This document shows, one piece after another, positions 37,449-46,870 of a stretch of 64,000 nt of DNA. Below the pieces are notes generated by a model. That model saw only the letters and a program-made list of their open reading frames with translations, was not told where the DNA came from and did no database searches. Location: NCBI RefSeq assembly GCF_005795905.1, contig NZ_VAWE01000001.1, positions 2,514,501 to 2,578,500 of the forward strand, written 5' to 3'. The position numbers and the translations under genes were made by a program. The first letter of the stretch is position 1. Each line of letters begins with the position of its first letter. The stretch is from Streptomyces marianii (GTDB taxonomy: Bacteria > Actinomycetota > Actinomycetes > Streptomycetales > Streptomycetaceae).

Positions 37449-37921
37449 AGACCGAGACGGCCACGCGCTGGCTGAGCGATACGGAGCAGTGCGCCTGGCG
37501 CACCTATCTGGATGTCAACAGACTGTTGACCTACCAGATGGAAAAGGATCTGCAACCGTTCGGCCTGACCAACAACGACTACGAAATCCTCGTCAACCTC
37601 TCGGAGTCCCCCGAGCGGCGCATGAGGATGAGCGATCTGGCGGCGGCCACGCTGCAGTCCAAGAGCCGGCTCTCCCACCAGATCACCCGCATGGAGAACG
37701 CGGGCCTGGTGCGCCGGGAGAACTGCGAGTCCGACCGCCGCGGGCTGTACGCGGTACTCACCGACCAGGGCATGGAGACCATGCAGAAGGTCGCGCCGCA
37801 CCACGTCGAGTCCGTGCGCCAGCACTTCATCGACCTGCTGTCCCCGGAGGCGCTCGCCGACCTCCACGAATCCCTCAAACCGGTGGCGGAGCACCTGCGG
37901 GGCCGCCGCGGCAGGGTCTGA
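37445..37921 (+). CDS. MarR family regulator
   Basis: A 158-residue MarR protein. The winged helix is at about 45-110 (NNDYEILVNLSESPERRMRMSDLAAATLQSKSRLSHQITRMENAGLVRRENCESDRRGLYAVLTDQG). Wing residues SDRRG and the dimer helices at both ends are intact. It uses ATG 37445 with no visible ribosome site and a -10-like box seven bases upstream, so it is probably leaderless. It lies between the AIM24 operon and a decayed two-component locus. Target unknown. Confidence 0.9.
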   Translation: METETATRWLSDTEQCAWRTYLDVNRLLTYQMEKDLQPFGLTNNDYEILVNLSESPERRMRMSDLAAATLQSKSRLSHQITRMENAGLVRRENCESDRRGLYAVLTDQGMETMQKVAPHHVESVRQHFIDLLSPEALADLHESLKPVAEHLRGRRGRV

Positions 37922-38276
37922 CCGGACCCGTACGAGCAGCTGACGCGGGCTCCGGCCTGGGACGCGCGGGACCCGGCCCTGTGGTCCGGACGTCCGCACG
38001 CGTGGCCCGCCGCGCCGCCTCAGCACGTGCCTTGGGGGAATGGGCACGCGCGGGGACCGGCGCGGTGCGGGTCTGCCGGACGGGCGCGCGGGGCTCGGAC
38101 CCGCGCGGCCCCTTCCGGTGCGCCCAGCCGGGCTGCGGTCCGGCACCGCGACCCCCAGTCACGAAGGCCCCGCGGTCCGGTGCGGCGCCCCGCCGACGGC
38201 CGGGCGCCGTCCGCCAGTCCCACCGGACGCCGTCCGCGGACCGTGCGGGTCGTGCGGGTCGTGCGGAACTCAGGGC
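37922..38276. other. Intergenic stretch, no gene supported
   Basis: G+C-rich DNA with only low-complexity open frames. It may contain further eroded parts of the former two-component locus but I cannot identify them. Confidence 0.4.
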
Positions 38277-38430
38277 TCAGGACGCCAGGGGCAGGCGGAG
38301 CACGAAGAGAGCGCCGCCTTCGGCCGCCGCCGAGACCGTCAGCGTCCCCCGTGGCGCCGGGCCACGCGGTGCCGTTGCCGAAGCCGGGCCGCTCCTCGTT
38401 GTCGCCCGGGGCGGCGGGCGCCCCGGTCAT
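38277..38430 (-). pseudogene. Remnant of a sensor histidine kinase 3' end
   Basis: On the minus strand the last 26 codons read APRGTLTVSAAAEGGALFVL followed by RLPLAS and a stop at 38277-38279, the usual end of a kinase ATPase domain. Just upstream a second frame reads RVARRHGG, and a third reads EERPGFGNGTAW, recalling the G2 box (PGFGLGLA). The three pieces line up only if two frameshifts are assumed. No intact kinase or response regulator gene exists here. In relatives a two-component pair is, to my recollection, found between the MarR gene and meaB, so this looks like its leftover. Confidence 0.6.
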
Positions 38431-38590
38431 GGCCTCGAGGTCCTCGCTCGCCGCGCGGACCCGGGCGCCGCGCGGCAGTGACGCGGGCGGCGATGCACCG
38501 CGAACGTCCGCCCGGCCGCCCGGCCGAGCCCCGGAACCCGCTCTCCGGGCCGCGAGGCCTCCGTCCGGCCACGTGACCGGACGGCGCCGG

Positions 38591-39547
38591 TCAGTCGCCC
38601 GTCAGGCCCGCGACGAGTTCGTCAGCCGCCGCGTACGGGTCCAGTTCGCCCGCGACGATGCGCTCCGCGAGAGCGCCCAGGCGACGGTCGCCGCGGAGGT
38701 CGCCGATGCGTTCGCGGAGGGCCGTGACCGCGATGGTCTCCACCTCGTGCGCGGCGCGGCGGGCGCGGCGCTCGGCGAGGACTCCGTGCTCCTCCATCCA
38801 GGCGCGGTGCTTCTCCAGGGCCTCGACGACCTCGTCGACGCCCTGGGCCCGCGCGGCGACCGTCTTCACGATGGGCGGACGCCAGTCGCCCGGCCCCCGG
38901 GACTCGCCCAGCCCGAGCATGTGGTTCAGCTCGCGGGCGGTGGCGTCGGCGCCGTCGCGGTCCGCCTTGTTGACCACGTACACGTCGCCGATCTCCAGGA
39001 TCCCCGCCTTCGCTGCCTGGATGCCGTCGCCCATGCCGGGCGCCAGCAGCACCACGGACGTGTCGGCCTGGGAGGCGATCTCCACCTCCGACTGGCCGAC
39101 GCCGACCGTCTCCACGAGCACCACGTCGCAGCCGGCCGCGTCGAGGACGCGGATCGCCTGCGGCGCGGCCCAGGCGAGTCCGCCGAGATGGCCGCGGGTG
39201 GCCATCGAGCGGATGTAGACCCCCGGATCGGAGGCGTGGTCGGACATCCGCACCCGGTCCCCGAGCAGCGCACCGCCGCTGAACGGGGACGACGGGTCGA
39301 CGGCGAGCACTCCGACGCGCTTGCCGGCCTTCCGGTACGCGGTCACCAGCGCCGAGGTGGACGTGGACTTGCCGACCCCCGGCGAACCCGTCAGGCCCAC
39401 CACGTACGCGCCGCCGGTCAGCGGCGCGAGCTCCGCCATGACCTCGCGGAGCTGCGGGGACGCCCCCTCGACGAGCGAGATCAGCCGGGCCACGGCCCGC
39501 GGCCTGCCCTCCCTCGCCTGGGCGACCAGCTGGGGGACGTCCACCAT
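38591..39547 (-). CDS. meaB: Methylmalonyl-CoA mutase-associated GTPase MeaB
   Basis: MeaB is a G3E GTPase that gates cobalamin loading of methylmalonyl-CoA mutase and protects it from inactivation. The 318-residue protein has the P-loop GSPGVGKST, the switch DPSSPFSGGALLGDR and RMSDHASDPGVYIRSMATRGH segments, the ETVGVGQSE motif and base specificity NKADRDGA. ATG 39547 (MVDVPQLVAQAREG) is preferred; the longer frame to 39628 adds a basic, non-conserved head. It lies 26 bases after the thiolase gene and close to the epimerase gene, so the set serves the methylmalonyl-CoA and isobutyryl-CoA mutases. Confidence 0.94.
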   Translation of the reverse strand: MVDVPQLVAQAREGRPRAVARLISLVEGASPQLREVMAELAPLTGGAYVVGLTGSPGVGKSTSTSALVTAYRKAGKRVGVLAVDPSSPFSGGALLGDRVRMSDHASDPGVYIRSMATRGHLGGLAWAAPQAIRVLDAAGCDVVLVETVGVGQSEVEIASQADTSVVLLAPGMGDGIQAAKAGILEIGDVYVVNKADRDGADATARELNHMLGLGESRGPGDWRPPIVKTVAARAQGVDEVVEALEKHRAWMEEHGVLAERRARRAAHEVETIAVTALRERIGDLRGDRRLGALAERIVAGELDPYAAADELVAGLTGD

Positions 39548-39573
39548 CGTGCGTGCTCCGATCTCTGGAGGTC

Positions 39574-40776
39574 TTACTTCGCCGGTACGCGGACGATCAG
39601 CGCGTCGCCCTGACCGCCGCCGCCGCACAGCGCCGCCGCGCCGGTCCCGCCGCCGCGCCGCTTCAGCTCCAGCGCCAGGTGCAGCACGATGCGCGCGCCG
39701 GACATGCCGATCGGGTGGCCGAGGGCGATCGCGCCGCCGTTGACGTTCACCTTTTCCGGGGATACCCCGAGGTCCTTCATCGACTGCACGGCCACGGCGG
39801 CGAACGCCTCGTTGATCTCGATGAGGTCGAGGTCCGAGACCTCTAGGCCGTCCTTCTTGAGGGCGTGCGCGATCGCGTTGGACGGCTGGGACTGCAGCGA
39901 GTTGTCCGGGCCCGCGACGTTTCCGTGGGCACCGATCTCGGCGATCCAGTCCAGACCGAGTTCCTCGGCCTTGGCCTTGCTCATCACGACCACGGCGGCG
40001 GCGCCGTCGGAGATCTGCGAGGAGGTACCGGCCGTGATCGTGCCGTCCTTGGCGAACGCGGGGCGCAGCTTGCCGAGCGACTCGACGGTGGTCTCGGCGC
40101 GGATGCCCTCGTCCTTGCTGAAGACGACCGGCTCGCCCTTGCGCTGCGGGATCTCGACGGGCGTGATCTCGGCCTCGAACAGGCCGTTCTTCTGCGCGGC
40201 CGCGGCACGCTGGTGGGACAGCGCGGCGATCTCGTCCTGCTCGGGGCGGGCGATGCCGAGGCGGGTGTTGTGCTTCTCGGTGGACTCGCCCATGGCGATG
40301 CCCTCGAACGCGTCGGTGAGGCCGTCGTGCGCCATCGCGTCGAGCATCTCGATCGCGCCGTACTTGAAGCCCTCGCGGGACTTCGGCAGCAGGTGCGGCG
40401 CGTTGGTCATGGACTCCTGGCCGCCGGCGACGACGACGTCGAATTCACCCGCACGGATCAGCTGGTCGGCGAGGGCGATCGCGTCCAGGCCGGACAGGCA
40501 CACCTTGTTGATCGTGAGGGCCGGGACGCTCATGGGGATGCCGGCCTTGACGGCCGCCTGACGGGCCGGGATCTGCCCGGCGCCCGCCTGCAGCACCTGG
40601 CCCATGATCACGTACTGCACCTGGTCACCGCCGATGCCGGCCCGGTCCAGCGCGGCCTTGATGGCGAAGCCGCCCAGGTCGGCGCCGGAGAAGGACTTCA
40701 GTGAGCCGAGCAGCCGTCCCATGGGGGTACGCGCCCCGGCGACGATGACGGATGTGGTGCTGTTCGTTCCAGTCAT
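39574..40776 (-). CDS. Acetyl-CoA C-acetyltransferase (thiolase)
   Basis: A 400-residue thiolase. Biosynthetic direction condenses two acetyl-CoA to acetoacetyl-CoA, the first step toward butyryl and ethylmalonyl units; the reverse is the last step of beta-oxidation. Nucleophile Cys93 in NKVCLSG, the NEAFAAVAV His/Asn region, [11 protein letters not shown] with the second His, and catalytic Cys near the C-terminus in [12 protein letters not shown] are intact. ATG 40776 starts [18 protein letters not shown]. It forms an operon with meaB and is divergent from the epimerase gene. Confidence 0.93.
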   Translation of the reverse strand: MTGTNSTTSVIVAGARTPMGRLLGSLKSFSGADLGGFAIKAALDRAGIGGDQVQYVIMGQVLQAGAGQIPARQAAVKAGIPMSVPALTINKVCLSGLDAIALADQLIRAGEFDVVVAGGQESMTNAPHLLPKSREGFKYGAIEMLDAMAHDGLTDAFEGIAMGESTEKHNTRLGIARPEQDEIAALSHQRAAAAQKNGLFEAEITPVEIPQRKGEPVVFSKDEGIRAETTVESLGKLRPAFAKDGTITAGTSSQISDGAAAVVVMSKAKAEELGLDWIAEIGAHGNVAGPDNSLQSQPSNAIAHALKKDGLEVSDLDLIEINEAFAAVAVQSMKDLGVSPEKVNVNGGAIALGHPIGMSGARIVLHLALELKRRGGGTGAAALCGGGGQGDALIVRVPAK

Positions 40777-40924
40777 GAGAGGGGATCCCCTTCCAGCGCG
40801 GCGGCTGAGGAGTGAACGAGGGTTTACTCGAACTGTACTGAGCGGTATGCGCTCGGGTCACCGGGCAGCCGGTGTGATCGCGCGCACGTTGCGTAACCAC
40901 CGCCGGGAGCGCTGCACTGGAACC

Positions 40925-41365
40925 ATGCTGACGCGAATCGACCACATCGGGATCGCCTGTTTCGACCTCGACAAGACCGTCGAGTTCTACCGGGCCACGT
41001 ACGGCTTCGAGGTCTTCCACACGGAGGTCAACGAGGAGCAGGGCGTGCGGGAGGCCATGCTCAAGATCAATGAGACCTCGGACGGCGGCGCCTCCTACCT
41101 CCAGCTCCTGGAGCCCACCCGCGAGGACTCCGCGGTCGGGAAGTGGCTGGCCAAGAACGGCGAAGGGGTCCACCACATCGCCTTCGGCACGGCGGACGTG
41201 GACGGTGCCGCCGGCGACATCCGGAGCAAGGGCGTACGGGTGCTCTACGACGAGCCGCGCATCGGTTCGATGGGCTCCCGGATCACGTTCCTGCACCCCA
41301 AGGACTGCCACGGCGTCCTCACCGAACTGGTCACTTCCGCCGACCCCACCTCAGCGGAGCACTGA
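40925..41365 (+). CDS. mce: Methylmalonyl-CoA epimerase
   Basis: A 146-residue VOC-fold metalloenzyme that interconverts (S)- and (R)-methylmalonyl-CoA. Metal ligands appear in RIDHIGIACFDLDKTVEFY (His near residue 7), LQLLEP and GVHHIAFG, with the catalytic Glu in the C-terminal CHGVLTELV. ATG 40925 begins MLTRIDHIGIA; a longer frame starting at 40604 runs antisense through the thiolase gene and is rejected. It is divergent from thiolase-meaB, all of which serve propionyl/methylmalonyl-CoA flow. Confidence 0.95.
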   Translation: MLTRIDHIGIACFDLDKTVEFYRATYGFEVFHTEVNEEQGVREAMLKINETSDGGASYLQLLEPTREDSAVGKWLAKNGEGVHHIAFGTADVDGAAGDIRSKGVRVLYDEPRIGSMGSRITFLHPKDCHGVLTELVTSADPTSAEH

Positions 41366-41531
41366 CCGCCGGGATTCCCGGCCCGGTAGAGTGGGCCGCT
41401 CCGGGCCGGGGCCGGGCCGGGGCCGCGCCGCGTCCTCGTGACTGATCTGACACCATTTCCCCGGGGGGCCGTTCAGGCGAACGGTGCTCGTCTGTAGAGA
41501 GTTGCGACCAGGGGACGGATGGGACCGCGCA

Positions 41532-44500
41532 GTGCGGGGCTACGAACGCCAGGAGAGCCACCGAGCTGACGACGACCACCTCTCGCGGTTCGAAGCCGAG
41601 ATGGACCGGCTGAAGACCGAGCGGGAGAAGGCCGTCCAGCACGCCGAGGACCTCGGATACCAGGTCGAGGTGTTGCGCGCCAAGCTCCACGAGGCGCGTC
41701 GCACCATCGCGTCCCGTCCCGCGTACGACAGCGCCGACATCGGCTACCAGGCCGAACAGCTGCTCCGGAACGCCCAGATCCAGGCCGACCAGCTGCGTTC
41801 GGACGCCGAGCGGGAGCTGCGCGAGGTCCGGGCCCAGACGCAGCGCATCCTCCAGGAGCACGCCGAGCACCAGGCCCGTCTGCAGGCCGAGTTGCACACG
41901 GAGGCGAACCAGCGCCGCCAGCGCCTCGACCAGGAGCTGGCGGAGCGCCGGCAGACCGTCGAGGCGCACGTCAACGAGAACGTGGCCTGGGCCGAACAGC
42001 TCCGCGCCCGCAGCGAGTCCCAGGCGCGCCGGCTCCTGGACGAGTCGCGCGCCGAGGCCGAGCAGGGCCTCGCCGCCGCCCGCGCCGAGGCCGCCCGGGT
42101 CGCCGAGGAGGCCCGGCAGCGGCTCAGCTCCGAGGCGGAGTCCGCCCGCGCCGAGGCGGAGGCCGTCCTCCTGCGCGCCCGCAGGGACGCCGAGCGGCTG
42201 CTGAACGCCGCCTCCAGCCAGGCCCAGGAGGCCACCAGCCACGCCGAGCAGCTGCGCTCGGCGACGACCGCCGAGTCCGACCAGGCCCGCCAGCAGGCCG
42301 CGGAGCTCAGCCGGGGCGCCGAGCAGCGGATGCAGGAGGCCGAGGACCGGCTCCGCGAGGCGCGTACGGAGGCCGAGAAGGCCGTCGCCGAGGCCAAGGA
42401 GACCGCGGCCAAACTGCTCGGGAGCGCCGAGTCGGCGAACGAGCAGCGGGCCAGGACCGCCAAGGCCGAGATCGCCCGGCTCGTCGGCGAGGCCACCAAG
42501 GAGGCCGAGAACCTCAGGAGCGAGGCCGAGCAGGCGCTGGCGGACGCCAAGGCCGAGGCGGAGAAGCTGGTCGCGGAGGCGTCGGACAAGGCCCGTACGG
42601 TCGCCGCCGAGGACTCCGCCGCCCAGCTCGCGAAGGCGGCGCGAACCGCCGAGGAGGTCCTGGACAAGGCGTCCGAGGACGCCAAGGACACCACCCGCAA
42701 GGCCGTCGAGGAGGCCGAGCGGATCCGCCGCGAGGCCGAGGCGGAGGCGGACCGGCTGCGCGCCGAGGCCCATGGCACGGCCGAGGAGCTCAAGGGCGCG
42801 GCGAAGGACGACACCAAGGAGTACCGCGCCAAGACGGTCGAACTGCAGGAGGAGGCCCGGCGGCTGCGCGGTGAGGCCGAGCAGCTGCGTTCCGAGGCCG
42901 TCGCCGAGGGCGAGCGGATCCGCGGCGAGGCGCGCCGCGAGGCCGTCCAGCAGATCGAGGAGGCGGCGAAGACCGCCGAGGACCTGCTGACGAAGGCGAA
43001 GGCCGACGCCGACGACGTGCGGTCCAAGGCCACCACGGACAGCGAGCGCGTCCGCACCGAGGCCATCGAGCGGGCCACGACCCTGCGCCGCCAGGCCGAG
43101 GAGACGCTGGAGCGCACCCGTACCGAGGCGGACCGGCTGCGCACCGAGGCCGAGGAGCAGGCCGAGGAGACGAAGGCGGCGGCCGAGCGCGCCGCCGCCG
43201 AACTGCGCGAGGAGGCCGAGCGCGGCGTCGCCGCCCGCCAGGCCGAGGCCGCGGACGAGCTGACCCGGCTGCACTCGGAGGCGGAGGCCCGTCTCGCGTC
43301 GGCCGAGGAGGCGCTGACCGAGGCGCGCGCGGAGGCCGAGCGGATCCGCCGCGAGGCCGAGGCGGAGGCCGAGCGGCTGCGCACGGAGACGGCCGAGCGC
43401 AGCCGTACGCTCCTGGAGCAGGCCGAGCGGGAGGCCGAGCGGCTGCGCACCGAGGCCGCGTCCGACGCGTCGGCTTCCCGGGCCGAGGGCGAGGCCGTCG
43501 CCGTGCGGCTGCGCACGGAGGCCGCCACGGAGGCCGAGCGGCTGAAGTCCGATGCGCAGGAGACCGCCGACCGGGTTCGTGGCGAGGCCGCAGCGGCCGC
43601 CGAACGGGTCGGTCAGGAGGCGTCCGAGGCGCTCGCCGCCGCCCAGGAGGAGGCCAACCGGCGCCGCCGCGAGGCGGAGGAGATCCTCGGCGCGGCCCGT
43701 GGCGAGGCCGACCAGGAGCGGGAACTGGCCCGCGAGCAGAGCGAGGAGCTGCTCGCCGCCGCCCGCAAGCGGGTCGAGGACGCCCAGACCGAGGCCCAGC
43801 GGCTGGTGGAGGAGGCGGACCGGCGCGCCACCGAGATGGTGTCGGCCGCCGAGCAGACCGCCCAGCAGGTGCGGGACTCCGTGTCCGGTCTGCAGGAGCA
43901 GGCCGAACAGGAGATCTCCGGGCTGCGCAGCGCCGCCGAGCACGCGGCGGAGCGCACGAGGACGGAGGCGCAGGAGGAGGCGGACCGCGTCCGCGCCGAC
44001 GCCTACGCCGAGCGGGAGCGCGCCACCGAGGACGCCAACCGCGTCCGGGCGCGCGCCGACGAGGAGGCGGAAGCCGCCAAGTCGCTCGCCGAGCGGACCA
44101 TGAACGAGGCGATCACCGAGTCGGACCGGGTGCGCGCCGAGACCTCGGAGTACGCCCAGCGGATGCGCACCGAGGCGGCCGACGCGCTGGCCTCCGCCGA
44201 GCAGGACGCGACACGGGCCCGGGCCGAGGCCCGTGAGGACGCCAACCGGATGCGTTCCGAGGCCGCGGCCCAGGCCGACCGGCTCGTGGCCGAGGCCACG
44301 AGCGAGTCCGACCGCGTCACGACCGAGGCGTCCGAGCTGCTGTCGCTCGCCGAGCAGGACGCGGCACGGCTGCGGGCCGAGGCCGAGCAGGTCAAGGAGG
44401 AAGGCGCGCGCCAGGCCGAGGAGCTGCGCGCGTCCGCCCGGGCGGACGGCGAACAGCTCCTGGACGAGGCCAGGAAGTCCGCGGACAAGCGCCGTGCCGA

Positions 44501-45482
44501 CGCTGCCGAGCAGGCCGACCAGCTCATCGCCGAGGCGGGCTCCGAGGCGGAACGGCTGCGCGCCGAGGCGGCCGACACCGTGGGCACCGCCCAGCAGCGG
44601 GCGGACCGCGTCAGGGCCGAGGCGGAGCGGCTCCGCGAGGAGGCCGAGCGCGCCGCCGAGCAGATGCGCTCGGAGGCCCGCGAGGAGGCCGACCGCACAC
44701 TCGACACCGCCAGGAAGGACGCGGCCAAGCGCCGCGCGGACGCGGCGGAGCAGGTCGACCAGTTGATGGCCAAGACGCAGGAGGAGGCGCTGCGCGCCAC
44801 GACCGATGCGGAGTCGCAGGCGGACACCATGGTCGGCGCGGCCCGCAAGGAGGCCGACCGGCTGGTCGCGGAGGCCACCGTCGAGGGCAACTCCCTGGTC
44901 GAGAAGGCCCGTACGGACGCCGACGAGCTGCTGGTGGGGGCGCGCGGCGACGCGACCGCCATCCGGGAGCGCGCGGAGGAGCTGCGCAGGCGCGTCGAGA
45001 ACGAGGTCGAGGAGCTGCACGAGCGGGCCCGCCGGGAGTCCGCCGAGCAGATGAAGGCCGCGGGCGAGCGCTGCGACCAGTTGGTGAAGGCCGCGGAGGA
45101 GCAGCAGGCCGAGGCCGGGGCGAAGGCCAAGGAACTGGTGTCGGAGGCCAATTCGGAGGCCGGCAAGGTGCGCATCGCCGCCGTGAGGAAGGCGGAGGCG
45201 CTGCTCAAGGAGGCCGAGCAGAAGAAGGCCGGGCTGGTCCGGGAGGCCGAGAAGGTCAAGGCGGACGCGGAGCGCGAGGCCGAGCGCATGATCGAGGAGG
45301 GCCAGCGGGAGCTGGACGTGCTCGTGCGCCGGCGTGAGGACATCCAGGCGGAGATCTCCCGGGTGCAGGACGTGCTGGAGGCGCTGGAGTCGTTCGAGGC
45401 TCCGGCCGGCAAGGACGGCGGGGTCAAGGCGGGGGCGTCAGCCGGGGTTACACGTTCGAGTGGCAAGTCCTCCGAGAGCTAG
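41532..45482 (+). CDS. scy: Scy, cytoskeletal polarity coiled-coil protein
   Basis: A protein of 1,316 residues that is almost entirely coiled coil. In Streptomyces, Scy organises the tip-organising centre with DivIVA and FilP and sets sites of polar growth. The N-terminal DHLSRFEAEMDRLKTEREKA and LGYQVEVLRAKLHEARR are recognisable; the rest consists of long Ala/Glu/Arg-rich repeats with regular hendecad-like spacing (A-E-A-E/R-R-L/I-R patterns) and almost no Pro. The GTG at 41532 (VRGYERQES) has GGGA seven bases upstream. filP follows after 115 bases. The antisense frame of 1,229 residues is a shadow of this repetitive composition. Confidence 0.93.
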   Translation: MRGYERQESHRADDDHLSRFEAEMDRLKTEREKAVQHAEDLGYQVEVLRAKLHEARRTIASRPAYDSADIGYQAEQLLRNAQIQADQLRSDAERELREVRAQTQRILQEHAEHQARLQAELHTEANQRRQRLDQELAERRQTVEAHVNENVAWAEQLRARSESQARRLLDESRAEAEQGLAAARAEAARVAEEARQRLSSEAESARAEAEAVLLRARRDAERLLNAASSQAQEATSHAEQLRSATTAESDQARQQAAELSRGAEQRMQEAEDRLREARTEAEKAVAEAKETAAKLLGSAESANEQRARTAKAEIARLVGEATKEAENLRSEAEQALADAKAEAEKLVAEASDKARTVAAEDSAAQLAKAARTAEEVLDKASEDAKDTTRKAVEEAERIRREAEAEADRLRAEAHGTAEELKGAAKDDTKEYRAKTVELQEEARRLRGEAEQLRSEAVAEGERIRGEARREAVQQIEEAAKTAEDLLTKAKADADDVRSKATTDSERVRTEAIERATTLRRQAEETLERTRTEADRLRTEAEEQAEETKAAAERAAAELREEAERGVAARQAEAADELTRLHSEAEARLASAEEALTEARAEAERIRREAEAEAERLRTETAERSRTLLEQAEREAERLRTEAASDASASRAEGEAVAVRLRTEAATEAERLKSDAQETADRVRGEAAAAAERVGQEASEALAAAQEEANRRRREAEEILGAARGEADQERELAREQSEELLAAARKRVEDAQTEAQRLVEEADRRATEMVSAAEQTAQQVRDSVSGLQEQAEQEISGLRSAAEHAAERTRTEAQEEADRVRADAYAERERATEDANRVRARADEEAEAAKSLAERTMNEAITESDRVRAETSEYAQRMRTEAADALASAEQDATRARAEAREDANRMRSEAAAQADRLVAEATSESDRVTTEASELLSLAEQDAARLRAEAEQVKEEGARQAEELRASARADGEQLLDEARKSADKRRADAAEQADQLIAEAGSEAERLRAEAADTVGTAQQRADRVRAEAERLREEAERAAEQMRSEAREEADRTLDTARKDAAKRRADAAEQVDQLMAKTQEEALRATTDAESQADTMVGAARKEADRLVAEATVEGNSLVEKARTDADELLVGARGDATAIRERAEELRRRVENEVEELHERARRESAEQMKAAGERCDQLVKAAEEQQAEAGAKAKELVSEANSEAGKVRIAAVRKAEALLKEAEQKKAGLVREAEKVKADAEREAERMIEEGQRELDVLVRRREDIQAEISRVQDVLEALESFEAPAGKDGGVKAGASAGVTRSSGKSSES

Positions 45483-45597
45483 CCACCCGAAAGGCTGGAC
45501 ATTCTCCATATCAAACGGGCATCAGCTCGATGACACGCCGCTCGGGCGCCTAGGATTCCCCCTAACACCTCAGCCGGTCTCATTCGACAGGAACCCC

Positions 45598-46536
45598 ATG
45601 AGCGACACTTCCTCCCCCTTCGGCTTCGAGCTCGTGCGGCGTGGGTACGACCGCGGTCAGGTGGACGACCGCATTACCAAACTCGTCGCCGATCGTGACA
45701 GTGCTCTCACACGTATCACCTCACTGGAAAAGCGCATCGAGGAGCTGCATCTCGAGACGCAGAATGCCCAGGCCCAGGTCAACGACGCGGAGCCGTCCTA
45801 CGCGGGACTCGGTGCGCGTGTCGAGAAGATCCTCCGCCTCGCCGAGGAGGAGGCGAAGGACCTGCGTGAGGAGGCCCGGCGCGCGGCGGAACAGCACCGC
45901 GAGCTCGCCGAGGGCGCCGCCCAGCAGGTGCGCAACGACGCCGAGGCGTTCGCGGCGGATCGCAAGCAGAAGGCCGAGGACGAGGGCGTCAGGATCGTCG
46001 AGAAGGCGCAGAGCGAGGCGAACTCGCTCCGTGCCGACGCGCAGAAGGACGCGCAGTCCAAGCGCGAGGAGGCGGACGCGCTCTTCGAGGAGACCCGCGC
46101 CAAGGCCGCCCAGGCCGCCGCGGACTTCGAGACGAACCTCGCGAAGCGCCGCGAGCAGTCCGAGCGCGACCTGGCGTCGCGTCAGGCGAAGGCGGAGAAG
46201 CGCCTCGCGGAGATCGAGCACCGCGCCGAGCAGCTGCGCCTGGAGGCCGAGAAGCTGCGCACGGACGCGGAGCGCCGTGCCCGGCAGACCGTCGAGACCG
46301 CGCAGCGCCAGGCCGAGGACATCGTGGCCGACGCGAACGCGAAGGCGGACCGTATCCGCAGCGAATCGGAGCGCGAGCTGGCGGCGCTGACGAACCGTCG
46401 CGACTCCATCAACGCCCAGCTGACCAACGTCCGCGAGATGCTGGCCACGCTGACCGGCGCGGCGGTCGCCGCGACGGGTGCCCCGGCGGACGACGAGCCG
46501 GTGTCCCGCGGCGTCCCGGCGCAGCAGACCCGCTGA
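45598..46536 (+). CDS. filP: FilP, filament-forming coiled-coil protein
   Basis: FilP is a 312-residue intermediate-filament-like protein that forms a network near hyphal tips and gives rigidity. The N-terminal MSDTSSPFGFELVRRGYDRGQVDDRI is a DivIVA-like segment that contacts the tip complex; residues about 30-285 are coiled coil with few Pro (LGARVEKILRLAEEEAKDLREEARR). The C-terminal 25 residues are flexible. ATG 45598 follows AGGAACCCC. It lies after scy, as in other Streptomyces, and is followed by a strong terminator. Confidence 0.95.
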   Translation: MSDTSSPFGFELVRRGYDRGQVDDRITKLVADRDSALTRITSLEKRIEELHLETQNAQAQVNDAEPSYAGLGARVEKILRLAEEEAKDLREEARRAAEQHRELAEGAAQQVRNDAEAFAADRKQKAEDEGVRIVEKAQSEANSLRADAQKDAQSKREEADALFEETRAKAAQAAADFETNLAKRREQSERDLASRQAKAEKRLAEIEHRAEQLRLEAEKLRTDAERRARQTVETAQRQAEDIVADANAKADRIRSESERELAALTNRRDSINAQLTNVREMLATLTGAAVAATGAPADDEPVSRGVPAQQTR

Positions 46537-46565
46537 CGGCGCAGCCCGTACGGCAGTACGCTCCA

Positions 46566-46601
46566 CGTGCGCCCGGTGCCTTCGAAGGCACCGGGCGCAC
46601 G
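46566..46601 (+). terminator. Terminator of filP
   Basis: CGTGCGCCCGGTGCC and GGCACCGGGCGCACG form a perfect 15-bp stem with loop TTCGAA, 29 bases after the filP stop. Confidence 0.8.
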
Positions 46602-46870
46602 CGTCTTCCCGGGGCCCGCACGGCGCTGCGCGGGCCGGGCCGCTGCCGGCCGTCACCGGCCGGACGGCGAGAACCGGGTGGCGGCCGCGCTGCTCGGCGG
46701 CTTCCCGGTGCTCAAGGAGCGGGACGCCTGACCTGACCGGCGCCCGCACCGGGCAGGTCGTTCACCATGGCCGGAACCGTCAGGCCCCGGATATCCTCTA
46801 ACTCTTACGGGGGGCTGCGGCCGTGTGCGACCGTGCCCCGACGACCTGACCTGTCGATGGGGCTGGAGTA
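46602..46870. other. Intergenic region; possible gene remnant and ABC gene promoter
   Basis: One frame reads RPDGENRVAAALLGGFPVLK followed by ERDA and a stop at 46729-46731, which looks protein-like but has no start and no recognised family. It may be the tail of a lost gene. The right end probably carries the promoter of the transporter pair. Confidence 0.3.

Noticed and set aside
41331-45020. 1,229-residue antisense frame opposite scy
   Set aside because: It exists because the scy codons are GAG/GCC-rich; the product is Leu/Gly/Arg low complexity with no start signal or family.
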